NCBI RefSeq assembly: GCF_024580145.1 | Contig: NZ_JANINI010000017.1 | Span: forward strand, 1 to 64,000 | Direction: 5' to 3' | Source: Methyloversatilis sp. XJ19-49 | GTDB lineage: Bacteria; Pseudomonadota; Gammaproteobacteria; Burkholderiales; Rhodocyclaceae | DNA length: 64,000 nucleotides | Shown here: positions 19,099 to 28,207 of the stretch, piece by piece | Numbering within the stretch: the first letter of the stretch is position 1 | Layout: the number at the start of each line of letters is the position of its first letter | Translations under genes and position numbers: made by a program | The notes under the pieces: generated by a model | Seen by the model: only the letters and a program-made list of their open reading frames with translations | Told to the model about the DNA's origin: nothing | The model's database searches: none

Positions 19099-20022
19099 AT
19101 GAACCTGCAACAGTTGCGTTATGTCGCCGAAGTCGCCCAACGCAACCTGAATGTGTCGGAGGCAGCGCGGGCGCTGCACACCTCGCAGTCCGGCGTGTCT
19201 CGGCAGATCAGCTTGCTGGAATCAGAACTGGGTGTCGACGTGTTCATCCGGCAGGGCAAGCGGCTGGTGGCGATGACGCGCCCGGGCGAAGAAGTGGTGG
19301 CCATAGCGCGGCGCATGCTGCGCGACATTGGTGCCCTGCGGCAGGTGGGTGAAGAATACGCGGTCGGTGAGCGCGGTCGGCTGACCATCGCCATGACGCA
19401 CACGCAGGCGCGCTACGTGCTGCCGCGCATCCTGCCGGAGTTCATGCGTACCCACCCCGAAGTAAGGGTCGCGCTGCATCAGGGCAATCCGACGCAGTGC
19501 TGCGAATACGTGCTGTCCGGCGAGGCCGATCTGGCAATCGCGACCGAAGCGATCGACGAGTACGACCAACTGGTCAGCCTGCCCTGCTACCAGTGGAACC
19601 GCTGCCTGATTACGCCGCCGGGCCATCCGCTGCTCGATCAGACGCCGCTGACGCTGGCGGCCATCGCCGAGTGGCCCCTGATCACCTACGACTTCGCCTT
19701 CACCGGCGGTTCGACCGTCAATCGCGCCTTCGCCGCACAGTCGCTGTCGCCCAACATCATGCTCAGCGCCATCGATGCCGACATCATCAAGACCTATGTC
19801 TCACTCGGTCTGGGCGTCGGCATTGTTGCGCAGATGGCGTTCGACCCGGAGCAGGACCGCACCTTGCGCGGAATCGACTGTGCCCATCTTTTCGAGCCGA
19901 GCACCACCCGCATCGGCCTGCACCGCAACGCCTGGCTGCGCGGCTACACCTACGATTTCATCGAGCAGTTTGCGTCCGCGCTGAGCCGTGAAGTGGTCGA
20001 TCAGGCGCTCGGCCGCGGCTGA
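19099..20022 (+). CDS. cysB: CysB/Cbl-type LysR transcriptional regulator
   Basis: The 307-residue protein begins MNLQQLRYVAEVAQRNLNVS and carries the LysR winged helix HTSQSGVSRQISLLESELG, followed by a substrate-binding domain with the family segment GRLTIAMTHTQARYVLPRIL. CysB and Cbl regulate sulfur assimilation in response to N-acetylserine or APS/sulfate. Its divergent position to the cys operon strongly supports that role. Cbl rather than CysB cannot be excluded. Confidence 0.88.
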   Translation: MNLQQLRYVAEVAQRNLNVSEAARALHTSQSGVSRQISLLESELGVDVFIRQGKRLVAMTRPGEEVVAIARRMLRDIGALRQVGEEYAVGERGRLTIAMTHTQARYVLPRILPEFMRTHPEVRVALHQGNPTQCCEYVLSGEADLAIATEAIDEYDQLVSLPCYQWNRCLITPPGHPLLDQTPLTLAAIAEWPLITYDFAFTGGSTVNRAFAAQSLSPNIMLSAIDADIIKTYVSLGLGVGIVAQMAFDPEQDRTLRGIDCAHLFEPSTTRIGLHRNAWLRGYTYDFIEQFASALSREVVDQALGRG

Positions 20023-20088
20023 ATGCCTTCACGAGGCGGTAACCTCGGGCGGCGACAGTGCTGGCACCGACTTTCCGGGCTTGCCGCC

Positions 20089-20676
20089 ATGACCGAACTT
20101 CACGCAGATCCGCTTCATCCGCTGGTGCTCGATGCCGACACCGGTGTTGCCGAACTTGCAGGGGTGCGTTATCTCGCCAGTCAGCCGGTGCAGGCCAAGG
20201 ACGGTCGTACCGTGCTCTACCTGACCGAAGCATCTCGGCCGATGCACCTTTTCAAGTTCGTCGGTCCGGCCGCCTCCAGCGGTGCACTCCCCCACGGCAC
20301 GCTGTATGTTGCCAGCCTGGGTGGCGATGGCACATGCGAAGGGCACGGCCGGTGGCTGCCTCTGGTGCTGGCGCGCCATGGACTGTCGGTACGCGACGGC
20401 TACGACAGCCTGCAGGCAATCCTGGCCGACCCGGCCGATGCCGCCTGCCGTGCCGGTGCGTCGCGTATCGAAGGACTGTTTGCACCTCATGCACGCAACG
20501 ACGGCGGTGTCTTGCTGCAATGCGATCATGCGACACCGGCACTCGCCTGGCGCGAGGCGCTGGGTGACGCGGCAAGCCTCAGCTTTGCGTGGCACAGCGC
20601 GGCTGCAGAGGAAAGCGTCGCCACAAATCTTCACCTTCAGCGCATCGGCAGCGCTGCTGCGCGCTTGCGCGGTTAA
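20089..20676 (+). CDS. Truncated DUF839/PhoX-like protein fragment
   Basis: The 195-residue product contains GVRYLASQPVQAKDGRTVLY, HLFKFVGPAASSG and GTLYVASLGGDGTCEGHGRW, which resemble the central part of PhoX-type alkaline phosphatases (DUF839), where LFKFV and GTLYVARF-type strings are typical. Those enzymes usually exceed 500 residues with a Tat signal; here there is no signal and no full catalytic core, so function is doubtful. An in-frame ATG at 20023 directly abuts the cysB stop and could be the start instead. Confidence 0.55.
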   Translation: MTELHADPLHPLVLDADTGVAELAGVRYLASQPVQAKDGRTVLYLTEASRPMHLFKFVGPAASSGALPHGTLYVASLGGDGTCEGHGRWLPLVLARHGLSVRDGYDSLQAILADPADAACRAGASRIEGLFAPHARNDGGVLLQCDHATPALAWREALGDAASLSFAWHSAAAEESVATNLHLQRIGSAAARLRG

Positions 20677-20739
20677 GGCGGCTGCAGTCGGCCGTTTGCC
20701 CGCAGCCGCCGTGACATGGTCACGGTGCCGCCCGTCGGA

Positions 20740-20761
20740 CGACTTCTATAATCCGAAGTCG
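20740..20761 (+). promoter_or_regulatory. prsT promoter -10 inside a perfect palindrome
   Basis: TATAAT (20747-20752) lies inside the perfect inverted repeat CGACTTC (20740-20746) and GAAGTCG (20755-20761), 20 bp ahead of the prsT start. A further repeat, CCGTGAC-ATG-GTCACGG, lies at 20709-20725. An operator covering the -10 is likely, but the factor is unknown. Confidence 0.5.
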
Positions 20762-20780
20762 ATCCGCATTCCCGTATTCC

Positions 20781-23579
20781 ATGAAACGTCATCTCTGGTC
20801 ACTGATTGCATCGATCCTGTTTGCAGGCGCACTGGCAACTTCGACGGCCTATGCTGCTGATGAGGCCAGTCGCTATTACGAAGACGCTCTGGTGCGCTAC
20901 GAGCGCAAGGATGATGCCGGCGCGATCATCCAGCTGAAAAATGCGCTGAAGGCCGATCCCGGCCTGCTGTCCGCACACATGCTGATGGGCCGGGCAGCCC
21001 TGCGCAAGGGAGACTTCGCGTCGGCCGAGGTCGCGCTGCGCGAAGCCCAGCGCAGGGGCGCATCGCGCGCCGAATACATCGTTCCGCTGGCGAATGTGCT
21101 GCTGGCGATCGGCCAGCAGAAGGAACTGCTCGAAACCCTGCAGCCTGCTGATCTTCCCCCCGGCATCCGGTACGAACTGCTGCTGCTGCGCGCCCGGGCC
21201 CATCAGGAAACGAGCCAGTACGCGCAGGCCATCGCAGTCATCAATGAAGCGCGCGCGCTCAATCCGAACGCGGCGGCCGCGCCGGCGTTGCATTCGCGCA
21301 TGGCACTGGAGGCCGGGCGCGCCGAAGAGGCTGCGGCGCTCGCCGAACAGGCGACCAACCTCGGACCTGCCGATACCGATGCCTGGGCGGCGCGTGCCGC
21401 CGTTGCTTACGCCTCCAGTCAGCTGCAGGTGGCGCTCGAGCACTACGACCGTGCGTTGAAGCTTGCCCCCGACAACCGCGAAGCGCTTCTCGGTCGAAGT
21501 TCCGTGTTGATGGATCTCGGGCGCATGCCGGAAGCCAAGATTTCGCTGCTCGCATTGTCAAAGGCGGACGTGAACGAGCCGCGTTCCGCCTATCTGCGCG
21601 CCGTGATCGCAGATCTCGAAGGCGATCGAGATGGTGCCAGGAAGCTGCTCGGCGAAGTGGTGGGCCTGATTGATCCGTTGCCGCGCAGCGCATTGACCAG
21701 CCGCTCGCACCTCGCGCTGATCGCCGGACTGGCCCATCAGAGCCTGGGCGGAGCGGTCAAGGCGAAAGAATATTTCGAACTGCATGTCCGGTTCTTCCCG
21801 GCGCAGCCTGCCGCACGCAAGCCGCTGGCTTCGTTGCAGATCGCCGGCGGCGATCCGGCGTCGGCCATCGTGACACTCGAGCCGCTGGTGCGCAGCGGCA
21901 CCCGCGACCCGGAAGTGCTGGTGTTGATGGCCAGTGCCTACGGCAAGCTCAAGCGGCATGAACGCTCGACCGAACTGCTCGAAGAAGCGGCGAAGCTTGG
22001 CAAGTCGTCCGAGGTCCAGACCTCGCTCGGCCTGAGTCTGCTCGGGTCCAGGCAGACACAGGAGGGCCTTGCGCAGCTGCGCGATGCGCTCAAGCAGGAC
22101 CCGGGGCAGAGCCGGGCCAGCATGGCGCTTGCACTGACGGCACTGCGCGAGCAGCAGCCGAAGCGCGCAGCCGAACTGATGGAGGCTGTGGTCAAGCGCG
22201 AACCCGACAATCTTGCCGCCTTCAATGTACTGGGCGTCGCACGCGCCGCGGCTGGCGAATTTGCGGCGGCACGCAAGGCCTACGAAATGGCGCTGTCGAA
22301 GGACAGGAATTTCGACAGCGTCAAACTCAACCTGGTGAAGCTCGATCTCGCCGAGGGCAGGCCGGCCGACGCACGACGGCGGCTCGATGCACTGCTCAAG
22401 GAAAAGCCCGACCACGCTGCCGCATTGTTCGAGCGGGCGCAGCTCGATGCGCGGGAGAAGCGCTTCGCCGAGTCGATACGCGGCCTGGAAACGCTGCGCG
22501 ACAAGCACCGCAAGCACGTTGACGGTCAGATCGCCCTGATAGAGATGTATGTCCAGACCGGTGCGCTGGACAAGGCGCTTGAAGTGGCCAAGGACAGCAG
22601 TCCGAGTCAGCCGGGTTATCTCGCGGTGCAGGCGGCGCTGGCGCGTGTGCAACTGGCGCGCGGCGACGGGGCCGGTGCCCGCGCAACCCTGACTTCGATG
22701 ACGCGGGTGGCGGATTTCGATGCGGTCGCCCAGTTCCGGATTGCTCGCCTCCAACTTTTGGCGGGCAATCCGTCCGGCGCCGCGTACAGCATCGAAAAGG
22801 CGCTGCAGGGAAATCCGGATTTCGTGCCGGCGAAGATCATGCAGGCTGAACTGCTGTTGGGAGAAGGGGCGCTGGACAAGGCGGATGCGCTCGCGCAGGC
22901 GCTGGTCCGGGGCGCGAATGCCCCGCCGGATGCCTTCAAACTGGCCGGCGACGTGGCGTTCGCGCGCCGCCAGTGGCCGGACGCCATCGGCCACTACGGA
23001 ACGGCGCTCGCGCGTGGCGCGGGCGTCGCAGTCGCCGGACGTCTGTACGAGGCGCACCGCCGGGCCGGCAACGCGGCGCAGGCGAAAGCGTCGGTCGAAT
23101 CGCTGGTGCGCGCCCGACCGCGTGACCTGGAGATGAAATTGCTGCTGTCGCAGGCGCAGACCGACGCCGGTCAGTTGCGCGAAGCGAAGCTGACGCTGGA
23201 AACCGTGCTGAAGGCGGGTGAATCGGCACCCGTGCTGAACAATCTGGCCAATCTTCAGTGGCAGCTCAAGGATCCCGTTGCGCAGCAGACCGCCGAGCGC
23301 GCATTCAAGCTTGCGCCGGGTGATCCCCTGATACTCGATACGCTGGGCTGGATTCTGGTGCAGAAGGCGCAGCTCGATGCCGGTCTGCGTCATCTGCGCG
23401 AAGCGCGCCTGCGTGATCCCGCGAATCCTGAAATCCGTTACCACCTCGCCTGGGCGCTGGCCAAATCGGGGCGCAAGGCGGAAGCACGCCAGGAACTGGA
23501 AGCTGCGCTGCAGTCCGGCCGTTCATTCCCGGAGATCGAAAACGCGCGCGCGCTCAGGACTGAACTGGGTGCCTCCTGA
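20781..23579 (+). CDS. prsT: PEP-CTERM-system TPR-repeat protein PrsT
   Basis: The 932-residue secreted protein has an N-terminal signal peptide (LIASILFAGALATSTAYA) and more than a dozen tetratricopeptide repeats, beginning YYEDALVRYERKDDAGAIIQ and ending with DTLGWILVQKAQLDAGLRHL. Length and repeat pattern match the TPR protein of exosortase/PEP-CTERM exopolysaccharide systems. The family is often called a lipoprotein, but I see no lipobox Cys here, so it is probably periplasmic or soluble. No exosortase gene is in the window. A PEP-CTERM gene follows directly. Confidence 0.88.
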   Translation: MKRHLWSLIASILFAGALATSTAYAADEASRYYEDALVRYERKDDAGAIIQLKNALKADPGLLSAHMLMGRAALRKGDFASAEVALREAQRRGASRAEYIVPLANVLLAIGQQKELLETLQPADLPPGIRYELLLLRARAHQETSQYAQAIAVINEARALNPNAAAAPALHSRMALEAGRAEEAAALAEQATNLGPADTDAWAARAAVAYASSQLQVALEHYDRALKLAPDNREALLGRSSVLMDLGRMPEAKISLLALSKADVNEPRSAYLRAVIADLEGDRDGARKLLGEVVGLIDPLPRSALTSRSHLALIAGLAHQSLGGAVKAKEYFELHVRFFPAQPAARKPLASLQIAGGDPASAIVTLEPLVRSGTRDPEVLVLMASAYGKLKRHERSTELLEEAAKLGKSSEVQTSLGLSLLGSRQTQEGLAQLRDALKQDPGQSRASMALALTALREQQPKRAAELMEAVVKREPDNLAAFNVLGVARAAAGEFAAARKAYEMALSKDRNFDSVKLNLVKLDLAEGRPADARRRLDALLKEKPDHAAALFERAQLDAREKRFAESIRGLETLRDKHRKHVDGQIALIEMYVQTGALDKALEVAKDSSPSQPGYLAVQAALARVQLARGDGAGARATLTSMTRVADFDAVAQFRIARLQLLAGNPSGAAYSIEKALQGNPDFVPAKIMQAELLLGEGALDKADALAQALVRGANAPPDAFKLAGDVAFARRQWPDAIGHYGTALARGAGVAVAGRLYEAHRRAGNAAQAKASVESLVRARPRDLEMKLLLSQAQTDAGQLREAKLTLETVLKAGESAPVLNNLANLQWQLKDPVAQQTAERAFKLAPGDPLILDTLGWILVQKAQLDAGLRHLREARLRDPANPEIRYHLAWALAKSGRKAEARQELEAALQSGRSFPEIENARALRTELGAS

Positions 23580-23651
23580 ACGGTGTCGGATATATTTACA
23601 CCACACATTTTTGCAGTTATCAAGCTGTTGTTTTTATTGAGTATTTAAAAC

Positions 23652-23667
23652 TGGCCTCGATTTTGCT
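23652..23667 (+). promoter_or_regulatory. Candidate sigma-54 promoter of PEP-CTERM gene 1
   Basis: TGGCCT-N5-TTGCT keeps the GG-N10-GC spacing of -24/-12 promoters (GG at 23653-23654, GC at 23665-23666). The predicted start would be near 23678, about 38 bp before the ATG. The surrounding 23580-23712 stretch is AT-rich. Confidence 0.6.
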
Positions 23668-23715
23668 AAGAAGACGCTGACAGTCAGCCTAGTCAATGAC
23701 TTCCAAGGATCAATG

Positions 23716-24489
23716 ATGAACAAGAAAAGCCTGAACATCCTGAGCGCTGCACTTCTGATGGCTCTGAGTGGCGCTGTTTCGGCTGCCTCGACCAGCTGGT
23801 CATTCCAGTCGAACGCCACCTCGTCGGTTGCAGCCACCGGTTTTGCATCGAAGGTCGCCGAGTTCTCGTCGATGACCTACACCAACGGTGCAGGCAATTC
23901 GGTCACGATGAATGCGTTCGCGAATACTGCGACCAACGCGAAGATTGAAGCGGCCTATCTGAACTACCAGGGTTCGAGCGGTCTTGGCGTGACCAGCCGC
24001 GACAGCGGTTCGAATGATGAGGTAACGTCAACCGGTTACCTGAACAATCCGCAGCACTCGTTCGACAATCAGGGCGCGACGGAGTCCATCCTGTTCTCGT
24101 TCTCGTCGGACTTCACGCTGGAACAGCTCGACTTCGGATGGACGACGAATGACTCGGACGTGCAGGTCTATGCCTACACCAGCGCCACCGCCTTCAGCAC
24201 CGGCACCATCCTGACGAAGGATTACTCGACGCTGACCGGCTGGACCAAGGTCGGTGATTTCGCGAGTCCGTCGGATCCGCGCCTGACGACCAACTCCACG
24301 TACTCCCGTTACTGGCTCGTGACTCCGGGGCCCGCATCCGACAAGCTTGACTACATCAAGCTGGCAGGCGTGACCGGTTCCTACAAGCCGACCACGCCGC
24401 CGCCCGCGGTGCCCGAGCCGATGTCCCTGGCGCTCGTCGGTACGGCACTGGCAGGCATGATCGCAGTTCGCCGTCGCAAGGCTGCCTGA
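23716..24489 (+). CDS. PEP-CTERM sorting-domain surface protein
   Basis: The 257-residue exported protein has a signal peptide (LSAALLMALSGAVSAA), a Ser/Thr/Asn-rich body of beta-sheet character, and the C-terminal tripartite sorting signal: VPEP, a hydrophobic helix (ALVGTALAGMIAV) and RRRK. The tail is recognised by exosortase EpsH/XrtA elsewhere in the genome. ATG at 23716 is 6 bases from AAGGA; ATG at 23713 is possible. A strong terminator follows. Confidence 0.9.
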   Translation: MNKKSLNILSAALLMALSGAVSAASTSWSFQSNATSSVAATGFASKVAEFSSMTYTNGAGNSVTMNAFANTATNAKIEAAYLNYQGSSGLGVTSRDSGSNDEVTSTGYLNNPQHSFDNQGATESILFSFSSDFTLEQLDFGWTTNDSDVQVYAYTSATAFSTGTILTKDYSTLTGWTKVGDFASPSDPRLTTNSTYSRYWLVTPGPASDKLDYIKLAGVTGSYKPTTPPPAVPEPMSLALVGTALAGMIAVRRRKAA

Positions 24490-24505
24490 TCAGCAGCACG
24501 AAACG

Positions 24506-24535
24506 AAAAACCGCGCTTCGGCGCGGTTTTTTTCG
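24506..24535. terminator. Bidirectional rho-independent terminator
   Basis: AAAAACCGCGC and GCGCGGTTTTTTT form a stem with a TTCG tetraloop between the converging PEP-CTERM and ABC transporter genes. The A and T runs on either side let it serve both strands. Confidence 0.92.
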
Positions 24536-24559
24536 TCTGCCGCCAGCCCGGCAAAGATT

Positions 24560-26404
24560 TTACCCGGTCGGCTCGTCTTCTTCCTGTGCCTGCAGGGCCC
24601 ACATCTGCGCGTACGCGCCATCGAGCGCAATAAGTTCGGGATGCGAACCGCGTTCGACGATGCGTCCGGCGTCCATCACCAGTATCTGGTCGGCGTCCAT
24701 GATGGTGGACAGCCGGTGCGCGATGATCAGCGTGGTGTGCCCGCGCGCCACCTGTTCGAGCTGTGACTGGATGGCCTGTTCGGTCTTCGAGTCCAGCGCC
24801 GAGGTGGCTTCGTCGAATATCAGCACTGGCGGGTCCTTCAGCAGCGCGCGTGCAATGGCGACACGCTGCTTCTCGCCGCCGGACAGTTTCAGGCCTCGCT
24901 CGCCGACCTTGGTGTCGTAGCCGTCGGGCAGGCGGACGACGAAGTCGTGCAACTGCGCGGCGCGGCTCGCCGCTTCGACCTCTTCCGCCGAGGCGGTGAC
25001 CCGGCCGTACTGGATGTTGTAGTGAATGCTGTCATTGAACAGCACGGTGTCCTGCGGCACGATGCCGATTGCGGTGCGCAGGCTGTCCTGCGTGAGTTTG
25101 CGGATGTCGGTGCCATTGATCGTGATGCGTCCGCCGCCGTTGTCCACGTCATAGAAGCGGAACAGCAGTCGCGCCAGCGTCGATTTGCCGGAACCTGACT
25201 GGCCGACCACCGCGACCCGGCCGCCGGCCGGTATCGTGAAATCGACGTCGTGCAGGATCTGGCGCGCGGGGTCGTAGCTGAAGTTCACCTGCTGGAAGCG
25301 CACTTCGCACGGTCCCGGCGGCAGGGCTTTGGCGTCCCGGTCATCGGCGATCTCGCGGTGGGTGTCCATCAGGCCGAACATGCGCTCGATATCGGTCAGC
25401 GACTGGCGAATTTCGCGGTACAGCACGCCGAGGAAGTTCAGCGGAATGTAGAGCTGGATCATGAAGGCATTCACCAGCACGATGTCGCCCAGCGTCATGC
25501 GGCCTTCCGCCACGCCGACCGTGGCGCGCCACATCATCAGCGTGACGCCGATGGCGATGATGAAGGCCTGGCCGATGTTCAGATACGACAGCGAAACCTG
25601 GCTGCGCTCCTGCGCCCGCTGCCAGCGCGCCATCTGTTCATCGTAGCGGCGCGCTTCGAAGCCTTCGTTGTTGAAGTACTTCACCGTTTCGTAGTTCAGA
25701 AGGCTGTCGATGGCACGTGTGTTGGCCGCCGAATCCAGCTCGTTCACTTCGCGCCGCAGTTTGGTGCGCCAATTGGTGACGACCACGGTGAACGTGATGT
25801 AGATCGCCAGCGTGACCGCAGTGATCAACGCGAACGCCGCTTCGTACTTCACCGCGAGGATGCTCAGCACGAGGCCCATCTCCACCAGCGTCGGCAGGAT
25901 GGAATACAGCGTGTAGCTGATCAGCGAGCCGATGGCGCGGGTGCCGCGCTCGATATCGCGCGTCAGGCCGCCGGTCTGGCGTTCGAGGTGAAAGCGCAAC
26001 GACAGGGCGTGCAGGTGCTGGAACACCTGCATCGAAATGCGCCGCACCGCCTGCTGCGTCACGCGCGAAAACACGATTTCGCGCAGTTCGGTCAGCAACG
26101 AGGTCGAAAAGCGCAGTGCGCCATAGGCCGCAAGCAGGCCGAGCGGTACCAGCAGCGGTGCCGCTTCGAGCGCACTCTTCTGCATCGCGGCGGCTGGCGT
26201 CAGCGCGTCGATCAGTTGCTTGAAGATCAGGGGCACCGTCACGTTCGCACCCTTGGCGCCGATCAGGAAGGTGAGCGCGATCAGCACGCGCCACTTGTAG
26301 GCCCAGAGGTAAGGGAAAAGGCTTTTGAGGGTGTCGAGATCCCGGCGGCGGGTGCCGGGTGGAGCTTCGGGCGCGGGCAGGGGAGCAGCAGCGGAGTGTC
26401 TCAT
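24560..26404 (-). CDS. Atm1/HMT-type ABC exporter (fused permease-ATPase)
   Basis: The 614-residue half-transporter has an N-terminal six-helix membrane domain (from about residue 35) and a C-terminal ATPase with Walker A GQSGSGKST, signature LSGGEKQRVAIARALL and Walker B VLIFDEATSALDS. The segment NFLGVLYREIRQSLTDIERMF is typical of the Atm1 (mitochondrial iron-sulfur/glutathione exporter) subfamily, so export of glutathione conjugates or metal-thiol compounds is the best guess. Start at 26404 is preferred over 26551. Confidence 0.88.
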   Translation of the reverse strand: MRHSAAAPLPAPEAPPGTRRRDLDTLKSLFPYLWAYKWRVLIALTFLIGAKGANVTVPLIFKQLIDALTPAAAMQKSALEAAPLLVPLGLLAAYGALRFSTSLLTELREIVFSRVTQQAVRRISMQVFQHLHALSLRFHLERQTGGLTRDIERGTRAIGSLISYTLYSILPTLVEMGLVLSILAVKYEAAFALITAVTLAIYITFTVVVTNWRTKLRREVNELDSAANTRAIDSLLNYETVKYFNNEGFEARRYDEQMARWQRAQERSQVSLSYLNIGQAFIIAIGVTLMMWRATVGVAEGRMTLGDIVLVNAFMIQLYIPLNFLGVLYREIRQSLTDIERMFGLMDTHREIADDRDAKALPPGPCEVRFQQVNFSYDPARQILHDVDFTIPAGGRVAVVGQSGSGKSTLARLLFRFYDVDNGGGRITINGTDIRKLTQDSLRTAIGIVPQDTVLFNDSIHYNIQYGRVTASAEEVEAASRAAQLHDFVVRLPDGYDTKVGERGLKLSGGEKQRVAIARALLKDPPVLIFDEATSALDSKTEQAIQSQLEQVARGHTTLIIAHRLSTIMDADQILVMDAGRIVERGSHPELIALDGAYAQMWALQAQEEDEPTG

Positions 26405-26469
26405 CGCACAATTGTAAGGTACGGAGCGGGTGCCACACGGGCTGTCGGCACCGGTTTCGCGCGGATGGC

Positions 26470-27663
26470 CTATAGGTAGATCAGCAACGCCGACATGCCG
26501 AGTGCGACCATTACCGCTCCCAAGAGGCGCTTGCGATCGGCCGCCGACCACTGCGCGACTGCCTGGGCGTCCGGTTCTCGTGCCGAATGCGATGAGGCGG
26601 CCTTCAATGCGGCCTCGACCACCTCACGCGACACACCGACCGTGGCAGCGAGGCGATCCGGATCAGCCATCCCAGCTGATCGTGCCGCGAGCCGGATGGT
26701 GGCTTCCGTGGAGTCGAATTCGCGCGCCATTCCCCGTGAGACGGTCGCAGCGCCAGGCGCGGCTGATGATTCGGTGACAGCGCCAGTCGTACCGGGCGCC
26801 GACCGCACTTTCGCCGGCAGCTTGAAATCAGTGTCCGACGCGCATCGAAGGCGGCAGGCGCGCAGGTCGTCTGCAATGTCGGCAGCGTTCTGGTAGCGCG
26901 CGTCCGGTGATTTTGCCAGCGCCTTGGCCACGATGAGATCGACCAGCGCCGGCAATGCCGGATTCAGCACGCCCGGTGCCACCGGTATGTGGTGGATGAC
27001 CTGATACATCACCGACTGCACATCGCTGCCGATGAAGGGCGACCGGCCGGTCATCATTTCGTACAGGATGACGCCGAGCGAAAACAGGTCGACCCGCGTA
27101 TCCGGTGTGCGGCCCAGCACCTGCTCCGGCGACAGATAACGTGGCGACCCGAGCAGCAGGCCGGTCTGGGTGCGTGCGTCGGTACCATGCAGCCGCGCAA
27201 TGCCGAAGTCCGTGATCTTCACGCGCCCGTCGGCCAGCACCATGATGTTGCCCGGCTTCACATCGCGATGAATGACGCCGCGCGCGTGGGCATAGGCCAA
27301 CCCGTCGGCGATCCGCGCCGCCAGATCGAGGGCTTGATCGAAGCTCAGTTCGCCGCGGTTGATCAGGTCCTTCAGTTCGCGGCCGTCGAGGTATTCCATG
27401 GCCATGTAGGCCAGATCGCCACTGCGACCGATGTCGTGAATGGTGACGATGTTGGGGTGATTCAACCCGCCGGCCGCGCGCGCCTCGATCATGAAGCGCC
27501 GCTCGTAGAATTCGATGTCGTCCGGATCGAGCGCCATGTTGATGGTCTTGATCGCCACCGTGCGGTCGAGCAGCGGATCGAATGCACGATAGACCACGCC
27601 CATCGCGCCACGCCCGATCTCGGCGAGCACGTCGTAACGTCCGATATTCACGGGAAGACTCAT
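26470..27663 (-). CDS. Membrane-anchored Ser/Thr protein kinase
   Basis: The 397-residue protein has a complete Hanks-type kinase domain at residues 8-270: GRGAMGVVYRAFD glycine loop, VAIKTI lysine, HRDVKPGNIMV catalytic loop, DFGIARL, and SPRYLSPEQ. A linker of about 100 residues and a C-terminal hydrophobic helix (GAVMVALGMSALLIYL) follow, so the kinase domain faces the cytoplasm. It lies 10 bp after a lipoprotein gene and probably in one operon with a cyclase-like PEGA protein. Confidence 0.92.
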   Translation of the reverse strand: MSLPVNIGRYDVLAEIGRGAMGVVYRAFDPLLDRTVAIKTINMALDPDDIEFYERRFMIEARAAGGLNHPNIVTIHDIGRSGDLAYMAMEYLDGRELKDLINRGELSFDQALDLAARIADGLAYAHARGVIHRDVKPGNIMVLADGRVKITDFGIARLHGTDARTQTGLLLGSPRYLSPEQVLGRTPDTRVDLFSLGVILYEMMTGRSPFIGSDVQSVMYQVIHHIPVAPGVLNPALPALVDLIVAKALAKSPDARYQNAADIADDLRACRLRCASDTDFKLPAKVRSAPGTTGAVTESSAAPGAATVSRGMAREFDSTEATIRLAARSAGMADPDRLAATVGVSREVVEAALKAASSHSAREPDAQAVAQWSAADRKRLLGAVMVALGMSALLIYL

Positions 27664-27673
27664 GGCACCCGGA

Positions 27674-28207
27674 TCAGCGTGCGTCGGCGACGCTGCGATA
27701 GACCGGTCCCCACTTCGGATGTCCGGCTTCGGCGGGCGTCAGCGCAAACGCCGGGTCGGCGGCGAAGGCGCGGTAGAAAGACTGCCGGCAGGCGGCTGCA
27801 CGCTCGCTGATGCAATGGATGAAGGCCAGATACTTGTGCGCCCTTGCCTGACTGGTGCGGTTGCGCAGTCCCGCGCCCAGGCTGGACTTCAGCAGCTCGG
27901 CCGCTTCCGGGTAGCGCGCATCCTCATACTGCCTGACGCCGGCCGCCAGCAGTTCATCTGCCGATGTTGCGCGCGCCGGAGCGGCGGCCGGGGAGGCCGC
28001 CGGCTTCGGCGATGTCTTCGGTGCGTCGCCCGACGGCGCCTTCGGCTGCGCTGGCTGGCCCGACTTCGCTACCGGTTTCGCCCCGTCCTGATCGAATACC
28101 GACACGATGCCGTCGACACCCTTCTGCACCGTGGCACAGGCGGACAGCATCGAAATCACCGCGACGAGCGCCCAGCAGTGCAGCGCACGCTTACTGACGA
28201 AAATCAT
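27674..28207 (-). CDS. TPR-like lipoprotein in kinase operon
   Basis: The 177-residue protein has a lipoprotein signal (ALVAVISMLSACA) with the lipid-modified Cys, an Ala/Pro-rich linker, and a C-terminal helical domain (LLAAGVRQYEDARYPEAAEL; LAFIHCISERAAACRQSF; DPAFALTPAEAGHP) resembling a TPR unit. Similar lipoproteins accompany Ser/Thr kinases, and some are annotated as T6SS-associated (TssQ-like), but no T6SS gene is here, so that role is uncertain. Start at 28207 overlaps the upstream gene by 17 bp. Confidence 0.75.
   Translation of the reverse strand: MIFVSKRALHCWALVAVISMLSACATVQKGVDGIVSVFDQDGAKPVAKSGQPAQPKAPSGDAPKTSPKPAASPAAAPARATSADELLAAGVRQYEDARYPEAAELLKSSLGAGLRNRTSQARAHKYLAFIHCISERAAACRQSFYRAFAADPAFALTPAEAGHPKWGPVYRSVADAR

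Noticed and set aside
21558-23444. 628-codon minus-strand open frame opposite prsT
   Set aside because: Third-position GC bias of the TPR gene creates it; no recognisable protein content.
27674-28207. Type VI secretion locus suggested by the kinase and lipoprotein
   Set aside because: No Tss core gene lies in the window; only a resemblance of the lipoprotein to T6SS-associated ones.
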